Below, in pieces: positions 44,440 to 54,463 of a DNA stretch of 64,000 nt. Position 1 is the first letter of the stretch. Every line of letters begins with the position of its first letter. The stretch covers positions 1-64,000 of the forward strand of contig NZ_LAHO01000019.1 of the NCBI RefSeq assembly GCF_000987775.1. Reading direction: 5' to 3'. A model generated the notes under the pieces. That model was not told where the DNA came from and searched no databases. It saw only the letters and a list, made by a program, of their open reading frames with translations. The translations under genes were made by a program, and so were the position numbers. This DNA comes from Arsukibacterium ikkense (lineage in GTDB: Bacteria > Pseudomonadota > Gammaproteobacteria > Enterobacterales > Alteromonadaceae).

Positions 44440-45693
44440 TTAGGCATAAACCGGGAAGCGACTGCACAACTGGCCAACATCGGTTTTAACGCGTTCAATC
44501 ACGCTATCATCATGAATATTGTCCAGTACATCACAAATAAAGCCGGCAACCTGGCGGGCCTGCTCTTCTTTAAAGCCACGACGGGTTATAGCTGGCGTGC
44601 CAATCCGCAAACCACTGGTGACAAAAGGTGAGCGTGGATCATTGGGTACTGAGTTCTTATTAACAGTAATATGGGCCTTGCCTAAAGCAGCATCGGCATC
44701 TTTACCGGTAATGTCTTTGTCAATCAGATCCATCAGGAATAAATGATTTTCAGTGCCGCCAGACACGATCTTAAAACCGCGTTTGATCATTTCATCACAC
44801 ATGGCTTTAGCATTGTTCAGCACTTGCTGCTGATACACTTTAAATTCAGGCTCTAACGCTTCTTTAAAAGCTACCGCTTTTGCCGCGATAACATGCATTA
44901 ACGGGCCGCCCTGACTCCCCGGAAATACCGCAGAGTTCAGCTTTTTCTCAATGGCTTCGTTTTTACGCGCCAGAATTAAACCACCACGCGGGCCGGCCAG
45001 TGTTTTATGGGTGGTAGTGGTAACAACGTCAGCCACCGGCACCGGGTTTGGATATAAACCGGCTGCCACCAGGCCGGCAACGTGCGCCATATCAACCAAC
45101 AAGTAAGCGCCAACTTTATCGGCGATGTCACGAAAACGCTGCCAGTCAACAATGCCTGAGTAAGCAGAAAAGCCGGCAATAATTAATTTTGGCTTGTGTT
45201 CCAGCGCCAGCGCTTCAGCCTGATCATAATCAATCACACCCGTTTCTGGATGTAAGCCGTATTGTACCGCTTTATATAATTTGCCTGACGAGCTGACGTG
45301 CGACCCGTGAGTTAAATGGCCACCATGCGCCAGGCTCATGCCTAAAATGGTATCACCGGCTTCCAGTAAGGCCAAAAACACCGCGGCGTTGGCCTGTGAG
45401 CCTGCGTGCGGCTGCACATTAGCGTAATCAGCAGCAAACAGTTGCTTGGCGCGGGCTATCGCTAAATCTTCCGCAATATCAACAAACTCACAGCCACCAT
45501 AGTAGCGCTTGTGTGGGTAACCTTCGGCATATTTGTTGGTAAGCTGTGAACCTTGCGCTTGTAACACCCGCGGGCTGGCATAATTTTCAGACGCGATTAG
45601 CTCAATGTGCGCTTCCTGACGGGCGGTTTCGTCGGTAATGGCCTGCCATAATTCCGGGTCAAAATCGGCAATATTCATCTCACGCTTTAACAT
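44440..45693 (-). CDS. glyA: Serine hydroxymethyltransferase
   Basis: GlyA interconverts serine and glycine with tetrahydrofolate, the main one-carbon source. 417 residues with [18 protein letters not shown], the PLP lysine motif [16 protein letters not shown] and the C-terminal end. Same length as E. coli GlyA. Upstream 45694-45929 (236 bases) shows no gene and no riboswitch I recognise. Confidence 0.98.
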   Translation of the reverse strand: MLKREMNIADFDPELWQAITDETARQEAHIELIASENYASPRVLQAQGSQLTNKYAEGYPHKRYYGGCEFVDIAEDLAIARAKQLFAADYANVQPHAGSQANAAVFLALLEAGDTILGMSLAHGGHLTHGSHVSSSGKLYKAVQYGLHPETGVIDYDQAEALALEHKPKLIIAGFSAYSGIVDWQRFRDIADKVGAYLLVDMAHVAGLVAAGLYPNPVPVADVVTTTTHKTLAGPRGGLILARKNEAIEKKLNSAVFPGSQGGPLMHVIAAKAVAFKEALEPEFKVYQQQVLNNAKAMCDEMIKRGFKIVSGGTENHLFLMDLIDKDITGKDADAALGKAHITVNKNSVPNDPRSPFVTSGLRIGTPAITRRGFKEEQARQVAGFICDVLDNIHDDSVIERVKTDVGQLCSRFPVYA

Positions 45694-45898
45694 GCTTTCT
45701 CCTGGGCGCGGTTTACGCTTACTGGTTTATTAACTAGGGGTTCTGAATTGGCAGCTATTCTACCCTGATTTTATGGCGGATGCACCGAAAATATAGCCGT
45801 CTGGCCATCCATTTAACTTATTGCCAGTACATTATCAGAGCTGGACAGGTCGCGCTAACGTTACTGACACTTTACAAGACCGCAGCCAGCCACTACTA

Positions 45899-45918
45899 TA
45901 CTGTATATCAATACAGTT
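45899..45918 (+). promoter_or_regulatory. LexA (SOS) box before dinB
   Basis: TACTGTATATCAATACAGTT fits the gammaproteobacterial SOS box TACTGTATATN5CAGTA nearly completely, 11 bases before the dinB ATG. Confidence 0.93.
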
Positions 45919-45929
45919 AAAATACACTT

Positions 45930-46985
45930 ATGACCAATCAGCGCAAAATTATTCATATCGACATGGATTGTTTTTTTGCTGCAGTGGAAATGCGCGATAA
46001 CCCATCACTCGCCAGTCTGCCATTAGCCATTGGCGGCAGTCGCAGCAGCCGCGGCGTTATTGCCACCTGTAATTACCCCGCCCGTGCCTTTGGCGTGCGT
46101 TCAGCTATGCCAACCGGCCAGGCTCTGAAATTATGCCCACAACTGCATTTGATGGCTGGCAATATGGACAAGTACAAAACTGTCAGCCGCCAAATACGGG
46201 CCGTTTTCCAGCGTTACAGTGATGTAATTGAGCCGTTATCTCTGGATGAAGCCTTTTTGGATGTCACAGATAGCAGCCATTTTGCTGGCAGTGCAACCCG
46301 TATCGCCGAGGATATTCGCCGGGTTATTCTGGCTGAAACCGGCTTAACTGCCTCAGCCGGGGTTGCCCCCAATAAATTTCTGGCAAAAATTGCCAGTGAT
46401 GAAAATAAACCCAATGGTTTGTTCGTTATTACACCTGCTGATGTCGCCGCTTTTATGGCAACCTTACCGCTGGCGAAAATTCCCGGTGTTGGCAGTAAAA
46501 CGGCAGAACGTTTGGCCAAGTTGGGACTGAGGCAATGTAAGGACATTGCCGGATGCGATCTGGCGCTACTGGTAAAGCATTTTGGCGCCATGGCAGACAG
46601 CCTGATTAAACGCAGTCAGGGCATAGATGAGCGGCCGGTAAGGGTGGAGCGCCATGCCAAATCGGTTGGTGTAGAACACACCCTGGCGACCGATATCGCA
46701 GCCTATCAGGATTGTGTCAACGCGCTAAGTGTACTGTGGCCAAAGCTACAAATGCGGCTGGCGAACCAGGGCAATCAAGGCTTACATAAAATTGGGGTAA
46801 AACTTAAATTCAGCGATTTTCGGCAAACCACAGTAGAGTGTCAGTCTAACAGCGTCAGTCTGGAGCAGTTTATGCCGTTGTTGCAGCAAGCCTGGCAACG
46901 CCGGCAACAACAAGGAGTTAGGCTGGTTGGCTTGCAACTGGGCTTTAACTCACCCAACCCTGGCCAGCTCAGCTTACCCTTTTAA
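45930..46985 (+). CDS. dinB: DNA polymerase IV (Y family)
   Basis: An error-prone translesion polymerase induced by DNA damage. 351 residues with the catalytic motifs IIHIDMDCFFAAVE and PLSLDEAFLDVT, helix-hairpin-helix region IPGVGSKTAERLAKLG, little finger domain and the beta-clamp-binding end (QLSLPF). Length equals E. coli DinB (351). The SOS box in front shows LexA control. Convergent with the cold-shock gene. Confidence 0.97.
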   Translation: MTNQRKIIHIDMDCFFAAVEMRDNPSLASLPLAIGGSRSSRGVIATCNYPARAFGVRSAMPTGQALKLCPQLHLMAGNMDKYKTVSRQIRAVFQRYSDVIEPLSLDEAFLDVTDSSHFAGSATRIAEDIRRVILAETGLTASAGVAPNKFLAKIASDENKPNGLFVITPADVAAFMATLPLAKIPGVGSKTAERLAKLGLRQCKDIAGCDLALLVKHFGAMADSLIKRSQGIDERPVRVERHAKSVGVEHTLATDIAAYQDCVNALSVLWPKLQMRLANQGNQGLHKIGVKLKFSDFRQTTVECQSNSVSLEQFMPLLQQAWQRRQQQGVRLVGLQLGFNSPNPGQLSLPF

Positions 46986-47033
46986 CGGTTTTTGTCGGAA
47001 CTAGTGTCAATGGCTGATGACCGAATTTCAGAC

Positions 47034-47060
47034 ATAAAAAAGCCAGCTCAGTGGCTGGCT
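47034..47060 (-). terminator. Terminator of the cold-shock gene
   Basis: AGCCAGC / GCTGGCT stem with loop of six and a long T tract on the minus strand, between the cold-shock gene and dinB. Confidence 0.82.
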
Positions 47061-47078
47061 CTTTACAAAACTATCAGA

Positions 47079-47291
47079 TTAACCGGTTACAGTGACGTTT
47101 TCAGCCTGTGGACCTTTCTGACCTTCGGTAACTTCGAAAGTTACACGCTGACCTTCAACTAAAGTTTTGCGGCCTGTACCATTGATAGCGCGGAAATGAA
47201 CGAATACGTCTTTGCCGCCTTCGCGCTCGATGAAACCGAAACCTTTATCTTCGTTGAACCACTTAACTGTACCAGAAATTAACTGTGACAT
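47079..47291 (-). CDS. Cold-shock domain protein (CspA family)
   Basis: 70 residues, a single OB fold with both RNA-binding motifs: [10 protein letters not shown] (RNP1) and DVFVHFRAI (RNP2), start [11 protein letters not shown]. Likely an RNA chaperone of the constitutive CspC/CspE kind or cold-induced; the sequence alone does not decide. The 5' gap of 263 bases up to the helicase gene is empty and may hold a long leader. Confidence 0.95.
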   Translation of the reverse strand: MSQLISGTVKWFNEDKGFGFIEREGGKDVFVHFRAINGTGRKTLVEGQRVTFEVTEGQKGPQAENVTVTG

Positions 47292-47554
47292 AACACTCTC
47301 TTACTTTAACTAAATTTGCCGATATTCCGGCGACTTAAATATTACCGGCCAGGTAATCAAGCGGGTAAATATTCAACTGCATTATCAGTTAAGCTGATCA
47401 TGCGGTCAACACAAATACCAGACGAGCAGAAAATATATTCTTTTACAGGCCGCACCGGCTAAATTGCATCTGCTATAACGAGTTAGCGCCAGCAGATATA
47501 ACTTAACTTTTTCAGTGTAGCAGTAAAAACGCTGAATAATTAACCAGCATGCAA

Positions 47555-48865
47555 TTATTTTTTCCGCCTTACCGGACCACTGCCGTCATCACCGCCTTCA
47601 AAGAACACCGGCGCCTTGGTTTTAGCGCTGCCAGGCTTCGCCGGCCGGGGCTTCGCCACTGTTGCTGCTGCACCACCTTTAGCCGCTACTTTGGCATGTT
47701 TTAGCGGGGCAACGATACCACTGAAGCGCGCCGGTAAGGCGTCAACCACAGAGAATTCGATTGCCTGGCGTAAAAAAGCTTCAATATTTTGTAAACTGGG
47801 CCAGTCTTTTGGCCCCACCAGGGATATCGCCCGGCCTTTAGCTCCAGCCCGGCCCGTGCGACCAATCCGGTGGACATACTCTTCCGGGTGTTTGGGCAAG
47901 TCAAAATTAATTACATGAGATACCTGCAGTAAATCCAGGCCGCGCGAGGCTAAATCGGTGGTTACCAACACCTGAAACTTACCGGTGGCAAATTGCTGCA
48001 TCACGCTATTACGTTGTTGCTGGCTTAACTTACCGCTTAGCCCCACTGCCGTAAAACCTGCGGCTTCACAAACGCTGGTTAACCGTTCGGCGTCAGCCCG
48101 GGTAGCGGTAAACATGATCAGCTGCTTTATATCCGGTTGCTGTAAAAAGTGACTGAGCAGCGCTTCTTTATGGCTCAGATTATCGGCCAGAAAAAATTGC
48201 TGCTCAATATCCTGATGTTGCTGATAGCCCGCGCCTATCGCTACCCGGTAGGGGTTCTTTAATAACGCCAGCGCCAGATTATCCACTTCGGCATGATCCA
48301 AAGTGGCCGAAAACAACATGGTTTGGCGTAAACGATGATCCGCTGCTTTGTTAATTACAGTAAGCTGGGGCAGGAAGCCTAAATCCAGCATTCGATCAGC
48401 TTCATCCAGGATCAGCATTTCCAAACCTTGCAAAAACAGGGTTTTATGCTCCAGGTGATCAACAAAACGTCCGGGAGTCGCGACCACAATGGTGGGTTGG
48501 CGTTTCAGAATTTTTTCCTGATCATTAAAGTTTTCGCCTCCGACAATTAATGCAGCGGTTACCGGCGTATTTGATACCAGCAGGCGCAGCTGGGCATATA
48601 CCTGCTTTGCCAGCTCGCGGGTTGGCGCTAAAATCAGTGCCCGGGCATCCTGTTTCGACAAAGCACGGCTTTTTAGCAGGCGTTGCATCATCGGCAGCAG
48701 ATAAGCCAGTGTTTTGCCAGAACCCGTTTGTGATGACACAATTAAATCGCGCCCCACCATCACCGCCGGTATGGCCTCCTGCTGGATCTCGGTAGGCTTA
48801 TCAAAGCCCAAATGCTGAATTGACCTGAGTAAGCGTGGATCTAACGCTAAATCTTTAAATGGCAA
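47555..48865 (-). CDS. DEAD-box RNA helicase
   Basis: An ATP-dependent RNA helicase with about 436 residues: Q motif FDKPTEIQQEAIPAVMVG, Walker A SSQTGSGKT, DEAD (LDEADRM), SAT (FSATL), motif V/VI (ATDLASRGLD, HRIGRTGR), then a basic tail rich in lysine, alanine and proline (from about 390) ending in RRKK, likely an RNA anchor. The start is probably TTG at 48865 (MPFKDLALD, GAGG six bases upstream) rather than the ATG/GTG four to five codons earlier. It is not clearly RhlE, SrmB or RhlB. Confidence 0.9.
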   Translation of the reverse strand: MPFKDLALDPRLLRSIQHLGFDKPTEIQQEAIPAVMVGRDLIVSSQTGSGKTLAYLLPMMQRLLKSRALSKQDARALILAPTRELAKQVYAQLRLLVSNTPVTAALIVGGENFNDQEKILKRQPTIVVATPGRFVDHLEHKTLFLQGLEMLILDEADRMLDLGFLPQLTVINKAADHRLRQTMLFSATLDHAEVDNLALALLKNPYRVAIGAGYQQHQDIEQQFFLADNLSHKEALLSHFLQQPDIKQLIMFTATRADAERLTSVCEAAGFTAVGLSGKLSQQQRNSVMQQFATGKFQVLVTTDLASRGLDLLQVSHVINFDLPKHPEEYVHRIGRTGRAGAKGRAISLVGPKDWPSLQNIEAFLRQAIEFSVVDALPARFSGIVAPLKHAKVAAKGGAAATVAKPRPAKPGSAKTKAPVFFEGGDDGSGPVRRKK

Positions 48866-48985
48866 AATTAACCTCATCACCTTAGAGTACTGCTATATGA
48901 TAACCGAACTGGCCCATTTGAGTTAATAAGATTGCTTAAGGTACACTAAGCAGCTTATTTACCCAGCAACCCGAGTAGCCCCATT

Positions 48986-49519
48986 ATGAGCAATGCGTTA
49001 CGTGACCAGCTTTTAAAAGCTGGCTTGGCTGATGCCAAAAAAGTTAAAAAAGTTAAAAAGGAAAAGCACCAGCAAAAAACCCAGTCTGGCAAAAATACGG
49101 TGCTGGCCAATGAAGCCACCACCCTGGCACAACAGGCAAAAGCCGAGCAGGTCGCTCGCGATCGTGAACTTAATCGGCAAAAGCAAGCCGAGCTGGCCCA
49201 AAAAGCGCTAGCCGCTCAGGTAAAACAAATTATTGAAACGAATGCCATTAGCAATAAAGGGGAATTGGGTTTTAATTTTGTCGATGGCAAACTGGTTAAA
49301 AAGCTATATGTCAGTAAAAAGCTTCATGATGAACTAAGCCGTGGCTTAGTGGCCATAGCCCGCCTGGCAGAGCAGTACATTTTAATCCCCGCCCCGGTAG
49401 CTGAAAAAATTATACAACGTGATGCCAGCAGTATTGTGCTGCTGAACACCAAGCAACAACAACCCGATGAAGATGACCCTTACGCTGATTATCAGATCCC
49501 GGATGATTTAATGTGGTAA
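48986..49519 (+). CDS. DUF2058 family protein (YaiL-like)
   Basis: 177 residues. The N-terminal 100 residues are a charged coiled coil (MSNALRDQLLKAGLADAKKVKKVKKEKHQQ, then repeated Q/A/E/K), the C-terminal half is globular (LGFNFVDGKLVKKLYVSKKLHDELSRG). This is the layout of the DUF2058/YaiL family, a putative nucleoprotein of unknown role. Single gene, 46 bases before the GumN gene. Confidence 0.88.
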   Translation: MSNALRDQLLKAGLADAKKVKKVKKEKHQQKTQSGKNTVLANEATTLAQQAKAEQVARDRELNRQKQAELAQKALAAQVKQIIETNAISNKGELGFNFVDGKLVKKLYVSKKLHDELSRGLVAIARLAEQYILIPAPVAEKIIQRDASSIVLLNTKQQQPDEDDPYADYQIPDDLMW

Positions 49520-49565
49520 CTTTTATCGGTTACTTTTTTGGTACGTTTTTTGGTAAGGAGACACC

Positions 49566-50429
49566 ATGCGTTTATTAACTCAGATTTTTTGCCTGGCGTT
49601 GCTGCTGTTAAGCAATGCACTGTGGGCTGCCAGTGTCTGGAAAGTCAGTAAAGACGGTCAGCATTTTTATCTGGCTGGCACTGTCCACGTCCTGAGTAAA
49701 AGTGACTACCCGTTGCCCACAGCATACGACACCGCCTTTAACGCCAGCAGCCATTTGCTGTTTGAAACAGACTTAAATGTGCTGACCAGCCCGGCAGGGT
49801 TAACTAAAATGATGCTGCAAAATACCTATACTGACGGCAAAACCTTAGAACAGGTGTTATCTGCCGGGGTTTATCAGCAACTGAAAGCCTATGCAACTGA
49901 ACGCAATATGCCGATTGCCGCAATCAGCCGCTTTAAGCCTGGCTTTGCCACCATGATGCTGGCCATGGTTGAAATGAAACGAATAGGCGCCGCTGAAACC
50001 GGGGTGGACCTGCATTATATGCAGCTGGGCCAGCAACAGGGTAAAGGCATTGCCGGCCTGGAAACCATGGACGAGCATCTGGCAGTGCTTGATGGTATGA
50101 ATCAGCTTGATCCGGATCTGACTATCAGTTCAACCCTGAACGATATGCACAAGGTCGAAAGCCAACTGGCTGACATGAAACAAGCCTGGCGTAGTGGTGA
50201 TACGGCCAAACTGGAACAACTATTTATTGGCGATTTAAAGCAAATTCCTCAGCTGTATGAAATTTTGCTGGTTAACCGCAACCATGCCTGGATGGAACAG
50301 TTAAAAGCGCTGAGCAGTGAGCAGCACGTCACAATGGTCTTGGTCGGAGCGCTGCATCTGGCAGGTGATGACGGGCTATTAAAACTGTTACAACAACAAG
50401 GCTACCTGTTAAGCCAGCTTACCGAGTAA
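49566..50429 (+). CDS. TraB/GumN family protein
   Basis: 287 residues with a signal peptide (near LLLSNALWAA) and the TraB/GumN core with two GxxH-type histidines: FYLAGTVHVLSKSDYPLP near the start and MVLVGALHLAGDDGLLKLLQQQGY near the end. The family is related to Tiki-type metalloproteases; an erythromycin-esterase or peptidase role is not proven here. GGAG is six bases before the ATG. Confidence 0.88.
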   Translation: MRLLTQIFCLALLLLSNALWAASVWKVSKDGQHFYLAGTVHVLSKSDYPLPTAYDTAFNASSHLLFETDLNVLTSPAGLTKMMLQNTYTDGKTLEQVLSAGVYQQLKAYATERNMPIAAISRFKPGFATMMLAMVEMKRIGAAETGVDLHYMQLGQQQGKGIAGLETMDEHLAVLDGMNQLDPDLTISSTLNDMHKVESQLADMKQAWRSGDTAKLEQLFIGDLKQIPQLYEILLVNRNHAWMEQLKALSSEQHVTMVLVGALHLAGDDGLLKLLQQQGYLLSQLTE

Positions 50430-50460
50430 GTTTAAGCTTATCCCGCCGCAAACAGAGCCT

Positions 50461-51198
50461 TTAACGGCAGTCCTGGCGGGCACTTACTCCTTTTACCCCC
50501 TCGCCAAAGGCTGGCGAAAGTTGCCAGCGCGGCCGGATAGGTGTCAACGGCAACTCACGTTTACGCGCCACCAACAGATAACAGCCGGCAAAATAATTCA
50601 GGTACTTTTCCGCAAAGCGCTGCATACCGTTATTGGTATATTCGTTTACCAGCATGCTGCCATAAAAGAACCGTTGCTCAGCCAGCACTTCAAAACCAAT
50701 CAGGTGTAGCCAGTCTTTTACCCGGCCAGCAGAAAAAAACCGTCCCTGCCATGGGTAGCGCTGTTTCAGCCAGGGTGCTACCCCCGCTAAAGCCAGTAAA
50801 CTCAGTGGATTAAATCCTGTGAGCAGCAAATAGCCATCTGGCATCAGTACCCTGTGTGCTTCTCTGACAATATGGTGCGGATCGGCTTGATACTCCAGGC
50901 ACTGACTCAGTAAAACGGCATCAATGCTGTGGCTGTCGATCGGCAGAGTATCCGGCAGGCCTATCAGATGATTATTGCCATTATCAACGCTGCCTAAATG
51001 CACCTGATGCTTAAGTTTGCAACCGGGCAGCGTTAAATCACTGCTCAGATCGCCGACTTTTAATAAATAATAACCAAATATCTGCTGCCACCATGGCTGT
51101 AACTGCTCGCCAATGGCCTGGGCCAGCGCCGGCCCTTGCAAAAATGCCTGCCAACTGACCGGTACCTGTGATTCGTTTTCGTTCAATGCCGGTTTCAT
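50461..51198 (-). CDS. SAM-dependent methyltransferase next to gloB
   Basis: 245 residues of class I methyltransferase fold: a divergent SAM region, then AVLLSQCLEYQADPHHIVREAHRVLMPDGYLLLTGFNPLSLLALA (the Methyltransf_11 post-motif). In E. coli the related gene yafS also sits beside gloB in the opposite orientation. Its own substrate is unknown. Confidence 0.85.
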   Translation of the reverse strand: MKPALNENESQVPVSWQAFLQGPALAQAIGEQLQPWWQQIFGYYLLKVGDLSSDLTLPGCKLKHQVHLGSVDNGNNHLIGLPDTLPIDSHSIDAVLLSQCLEYQADPHHIVREAHRVLMPDGYLLLTGFNPLSLLALAGVAPWLKQRYPWQGRFFSAGRVKDWLHLIGFEVLAEQRFFYGSMLVNEYTNNGMQRFAEKYLNYFAGCYLLVARKRELPLTPIRPRWQLSPAFGEGVKGVSARQDCR

Positions 51199-51236
51199 GA
51201 TAAAGTTGTGCCTGCTTTAACGTTGAGGGCGCTTTA

Positions 51237-52022
51237 ATGTTAAAAGAAAATCTGCTGCTGACTATTAGCCCACTTTCTGCCTTTGAGGATAACTATATTT
51301 GGAGTCTGTGTCAGCCCGATAACCCATTTTGTGTTGTGGTGGACCCTGGCGATGCCACTCCTGTGCTGCGACTTTTACAACAACAGCAAAAAACCTTATA
51401 TGCTATTTTAATCACGCACCACCATCCTGACCATACCGCTGGTCTGGCGCAATTACAACTGGCCTTTCCAGAAGTACGCATTATCGGCCCTGCGGCTGAA
51501 CGCGCTAAAATACCGCTGCTAACGGAATACGTGCAACAAGGTGATACTATCGAGCTTACACCTTTTCAGTATCAGTTTCAGGTATTAGATTTACCCGGCC
51601 ACACCCTTGGCCATATTGGCTTTTACGCCGCCCCGTATTTATTATGTGGTGATACGCTGTTCAGTGCCGGTTGCGGCAGGTTGTTCGAAGGCAGTCCCGC
51701 CCAGTTGTATCACTCCTTGCAGAAACTGGCGGCGCTGCCTGACGCAACAGAGGTGTATTGCACACACGAGTATACCCTGGCAAATTTGCGTTTTGCCTTA
51801 ACGGTAGAGCCAGATAATCAGGCACTGCTGGCCTATCAGCAACAATGCATCATGTTGCGCCAGGCTAATCAGCCAACCTTGCCGGCAAACTTAGCTACAG
51901 AAAAACAAATTAATCCCTTTTTGCGATGCGAAAACAAAGCGTTGCAACAACGCTTGCAACAAGATAATGCCATTGACTTGCTTACCCGGCTACGCGCAAT
52001 GAAGGACCAGTTTAAATCCTGA
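51237..52022 (+). CDS. gloB: Hydroxyacylglutathione hydrolase (glyoxalase II)
   Basis: GloB hydrolyses S-D-lactoylglutathione to lactate and glutathione in methylglyoxal detoxification. 261 residues with the metal motif THHHPDHTAG, LPGHTLGHIGFY, CGDTLFSAGCGRLFEG and YCTHEYTLANLRFA. Length equals E. coli (251). GAGG precedes the ATG. The glutathione synthetase-like gene in this window is a metabolic partner. Confidence 0.95.
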   Translation: MLKENLLLTISPLSAFEDNYIWSLCQPDNPFCVVVDPGDATPVLRLLQQQQKTLYAILITHHHPDHTAGLAQLQLAFPEVRIIGPAAERAKIPLLTEYVQQGDTIELTPFQYQFQVLDLPGHTLGHIGFYAAPYLLCGDTLFSAGCGRLFEGSPAQLYHSLQKLAALPDATEVYCTHEYTLANLRFALTVEPDNQALLAYQQQCIMLRQANQPTLPANLATEKQINPFLRCENKALQQRLQQDNAIDLLTRLRAMKDQFKS

Positions 52023-52076
52023 CTTGCAATCAGGCATTGAACAGGTAACATGAGATTTTTTCCGCGGAATGACTCT

Positions 52077-53669
52077 ATGCATTTAAAAATTTCTGCCGTC
52101 ATGTTAGTTGCACTGCTCAGTGGCTGTGTCAGCACGACAGGATCTGCTCCTGAAAAAACACAAGTAACCAAAAACAGCGCCGCACTAACTCAGGTGAAAG
52201 GCGCCAGCGCCGAGCAAATTGCCAACCGGTTATGGTATGCCGATACAGCACCAGAACAGCTGGTGCCGCTGGATGCGACTGAACTGGAAGATTTATGGCA
52301 ACGCATTCAGTTACAACTTACCTTTAATGTGCCGCAAACCCGACCGATAGTCGAACAACGTAACTTTTTCAGCCAACACCAGAGTTATCTGGACAGGGTT
52401 GCCAACCGGGCTCAGCCTTTTTTGTATTACATCGTTCAAGAACTGGAAAAGCGCAATATGCCGCTGGAGCTGGCCTTACTGCCTATAGTTGAGAGCGCCT
52501 TCGATCCTTTTGCCTACTCACACGCCCGGGCGTCAGGCATGTGGCAGTTTATGCCTGCTACCGGCACCCGCTTTGGTTTGAAGCAAAACTTCTGGTATGA
52601 CGGCCGGCGCGATGTGATTGAATCAACCCGGGCCGCGCTGGATTACCTGCAATATTTATATAATACCCTGGAGCATGACTGGCTCAATGCCATCGCCGCC
52701 TATAATGCCGGTGAAGGCCGGATTGGCCGGGCTATTCGCGCCAATAAACAACGTCGTTTGCCCACTGATTTCTGGTCACTGGACTTGCCAGCAGAAACCA
52801 CCGCTTATGTGCCGAAGTTACTGGCACTGGTCGACATCTTAAAACGACCTGATGATTTTGACATTGTCTGGAAGTTTATCGCTAATGAACCCAAGATAAC
52901 CGTGGTTGCCACTGGCGGGCAGATTGATCTGGCCATCGCCGCTGAGCTGGCAGGGTTGAGTGTTGCCGAACTACAAGCACTGAACCCCGGATTTAACCAA
53001 TGGGCAACCGATCCCGATGGTCCGCATCAGTTAGTGTTGCCGCTGGCTAAAGCAGACAATTTCAGCTTACAACTGGCTAAAACTGCTTCAGAAGACCGCT
53101 TACAATGGCAACGTTATACTGTCGTCAGTGGCGATACCCTGGGTAAGATTGCCCGCCAGCACAAAACCACCGTTGATGCCATCAGCCGCTTAAACAACTT
53201 AACTGGCAATACCATCCGGCTGGGCCAGCATTTACTGATCCCGATGTCAGCAAGGGCTGCCGACAGTTACCAGCTGAGCCAGCAAAACCGGATTGCCAAA
53301 GCACAAAGCCGCACTGCTGGCAGTGTAAGAACCGACTATATTGTTAAAAGCGGGGATACGCTGTGGGACATCAGCCGGGCTCACAAAGTCACTGTTGCCG
53401 ACTTAGCAAAATGGAATGGCATGGTACAGCGCGACCCGCTCAAGCCTGGCCAGAAGCTGGTATTGTGGCATGATAGCCAAAGTAGCCCCAGTACCGCTGT
53501 TACCCGTACGGTGAACTACAAAGTACGTAAAGGCGACTCACTGGCCCGGATTGCCCAGCGTTTTAGTGTCTCAGTTGCAGAAATTGTAAAATGGAACAAT
53601 ATTAATACCGAGCGGTACTTACAGCCAGGCCAACAGTTAAAGCTGATTGTTGATGTCACTCAGGTTTAG
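52077..53669 (+). CDS. mltD: Membrane-bound lytic murein transglycosylase D
   Basis: MltD cleaves peptidoglycan. About 530 residues: lipoprotein signal (LLSGC), a SLT catalytic domain with the glutamate in LLPIVESAFDPFAYSHARASGMWQF and AYNAGEGRIGRAIR, and three LysM repeats (about 345-390, 420-465 and 480-525). The start is likely ATG at 52077, giving a 17-residue lipoprotein signal; an in-frame ATG at 52050 is also possible. It follows gloB by 55 bases, in the E. coli gene order. Confidence 0.95.
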   Translation: MHLKISAVMLVALLSGCVSTTGSAPEKTQVTKNSAALTQVKGASAEQIANRLWYADTAPEQLVPLDATELEDLWQRIQLQLTFNVPQTRPIVEQRNFFSQHQSYLDRVANRAQPFLYYIVQELEKRNMPLELALLPIVESAFDPFAYSHARASGMWQFMPATGTRFGLKQNFWYDGRRDVIESTRAALDYLQYLYNTLEHDWLNAIAAYNAGEGRIGRAIRANKQRRLPTDFWSLDLPAETTAYVPKLLALVDILKRPDDFDIVWKFIANEPKITVVATGGQIDLAIAAELAGLSVAELQALNPGFNQWATDPDGPHQLVLPLAKADNFSLQLAKTASEDRLQWQRYTVVSGDTLGKIARQHKTTVDAISRLNNLTGNTIRLGQHLLIPMSARAADSYQLSQQNRIAKAQSRTAGSVRTDYIVKSGDTLWDISRAHKVTVADLAKWNGMVQRDPLKPGQKLVLWHDSQSSPSTAVTRTVNYKVRKGDSLARIAQRFSVSVAEIVKWNNINTERYLQPGQQLKLIVDVTQV

Positions 53670-53716
53670 CCGCGCCTGGCGGGTACTGGTTTTAAACAGT
53701 TTACGGAGTTAACACT

Positions 53717-54208
53717 ATGAGAATTATCACACTAGTTATCAGTTTACTGTTTAGCCTGCCGGCTTTAGCCCAGTTTCAGTTGATGGGCAAAGGCAGCTAT
53801 ACCCTGCAAGATGGTAAAACCATACCGCTGCAATATGGCTTTAGTTATATCCGTAAAGACGGTGAATTTTATTTCAGTGCCGGCAAGCAAAGCCTTACCG
53901 TTAGCAGCCTACCCCAGAAATATTCGTTAACGCTGATCCTGCAAAACGAAAATGAAGTGTGGGTACCTGATTTTGTTAACGCCCCACTTGCGGGTTTTGA
54001 ATTTGAGATTGCTGACTTCGACTTAAAACTTACCCAGGACCCTGATCTGAAAGATGGCCGCGGTAATTATATACTGTACTACGACGGTGGCCGCTATCGC
54101 TTCAGCCGCGGTCCGGGCCAGGTTAACTTTGTGTTTAATGATGAAGGCATCGCCCGGGTAGAAATTAAAGGTATGTTGAAACTGCCTAACACTAAACCCA
54201 AAGCATAA
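53717..54208 (+). CDS. Secreted protein of unknown family
   Basis: 163 residues with a signal peptide (near LPALAQFQ). The mature part is beta-rich with KGSYTLQDGKTIPLQYGFSY and a C-terminal FNDEGIARVEIKGMLKLP. GGAG stands eight bases before the ATG. I do not recognise the family. It ends three bases before a convergent small membrane-protein gene. Confidence 0.8.
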   Translation: MRIITLVISLLFSLPALAQFQLMGKGSYTLQDGKTIPLQYGFSYIRKDGEFYFSAGKQSLTVSSLPQKYSLTLILQNENEVWVPDFVNAPLAGFEFEIADFDLKLTQDPDLKDGRGNYILYYDGGRYRFSRGPGQVNFVFNDEGIARVEIKGMLKLPNTKPKA

Positions 54209-54210
54209 GG

Positions 54211-54462
54211 TTATGCGTCTGGCTCGCGCTGTAACTGTAGCGCAGGTACCATTCCAGAAAAAACACACAGCAACGGCGCCAGCAAAGTGATAAACCAAAA
54301 TTGTTGCAAGTACACGCCCTGCCACAACGCGTATAGCGCTGCTGTTAGCTGAAACACGATACCAAATACCCCAACATACACCAGCACCCGGTTAAACCAG
54401 CGCTTAGGCATTCTGGGTATTCGCTGCGGTTTAAGTGGCACAACCGGTTTTAAATCTGCCAT
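54211..54462 (-). CDS. Small two-helix membrane protein of unknown family
   Basis: 83 residues: basic N-terminus (LKPQRIPRMPKRW), two hydrophobic helices (VLVYVGVFGIVFQLTAALYAL and FWFITLLAPLLCVFSGMV), charged end. The start is ATG at 54462, one base outside maiA, with AGGTG in front. Joined to maiA (and possibly the tyrosine operon) as a trailing gene. Function unknown. Confidence 0.72.
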   Translation of the reverse strand: MADLKPVVPLKPQRIPRMPKRWFNRVLVYVGVFGIVFQLTAALYALWQGVYLQQFWFITLLAPLLCVFSGMVPALQLQREPDA

Positions 54463-54463
54463 G

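Noticed and set aside
45694..45929. Riboswitch or PurR operator before glyA
   Set aside because: A GTAAACC-type piece is present but the full PurR palindrome is not, and no known glycine or folate aptamer core is visible.
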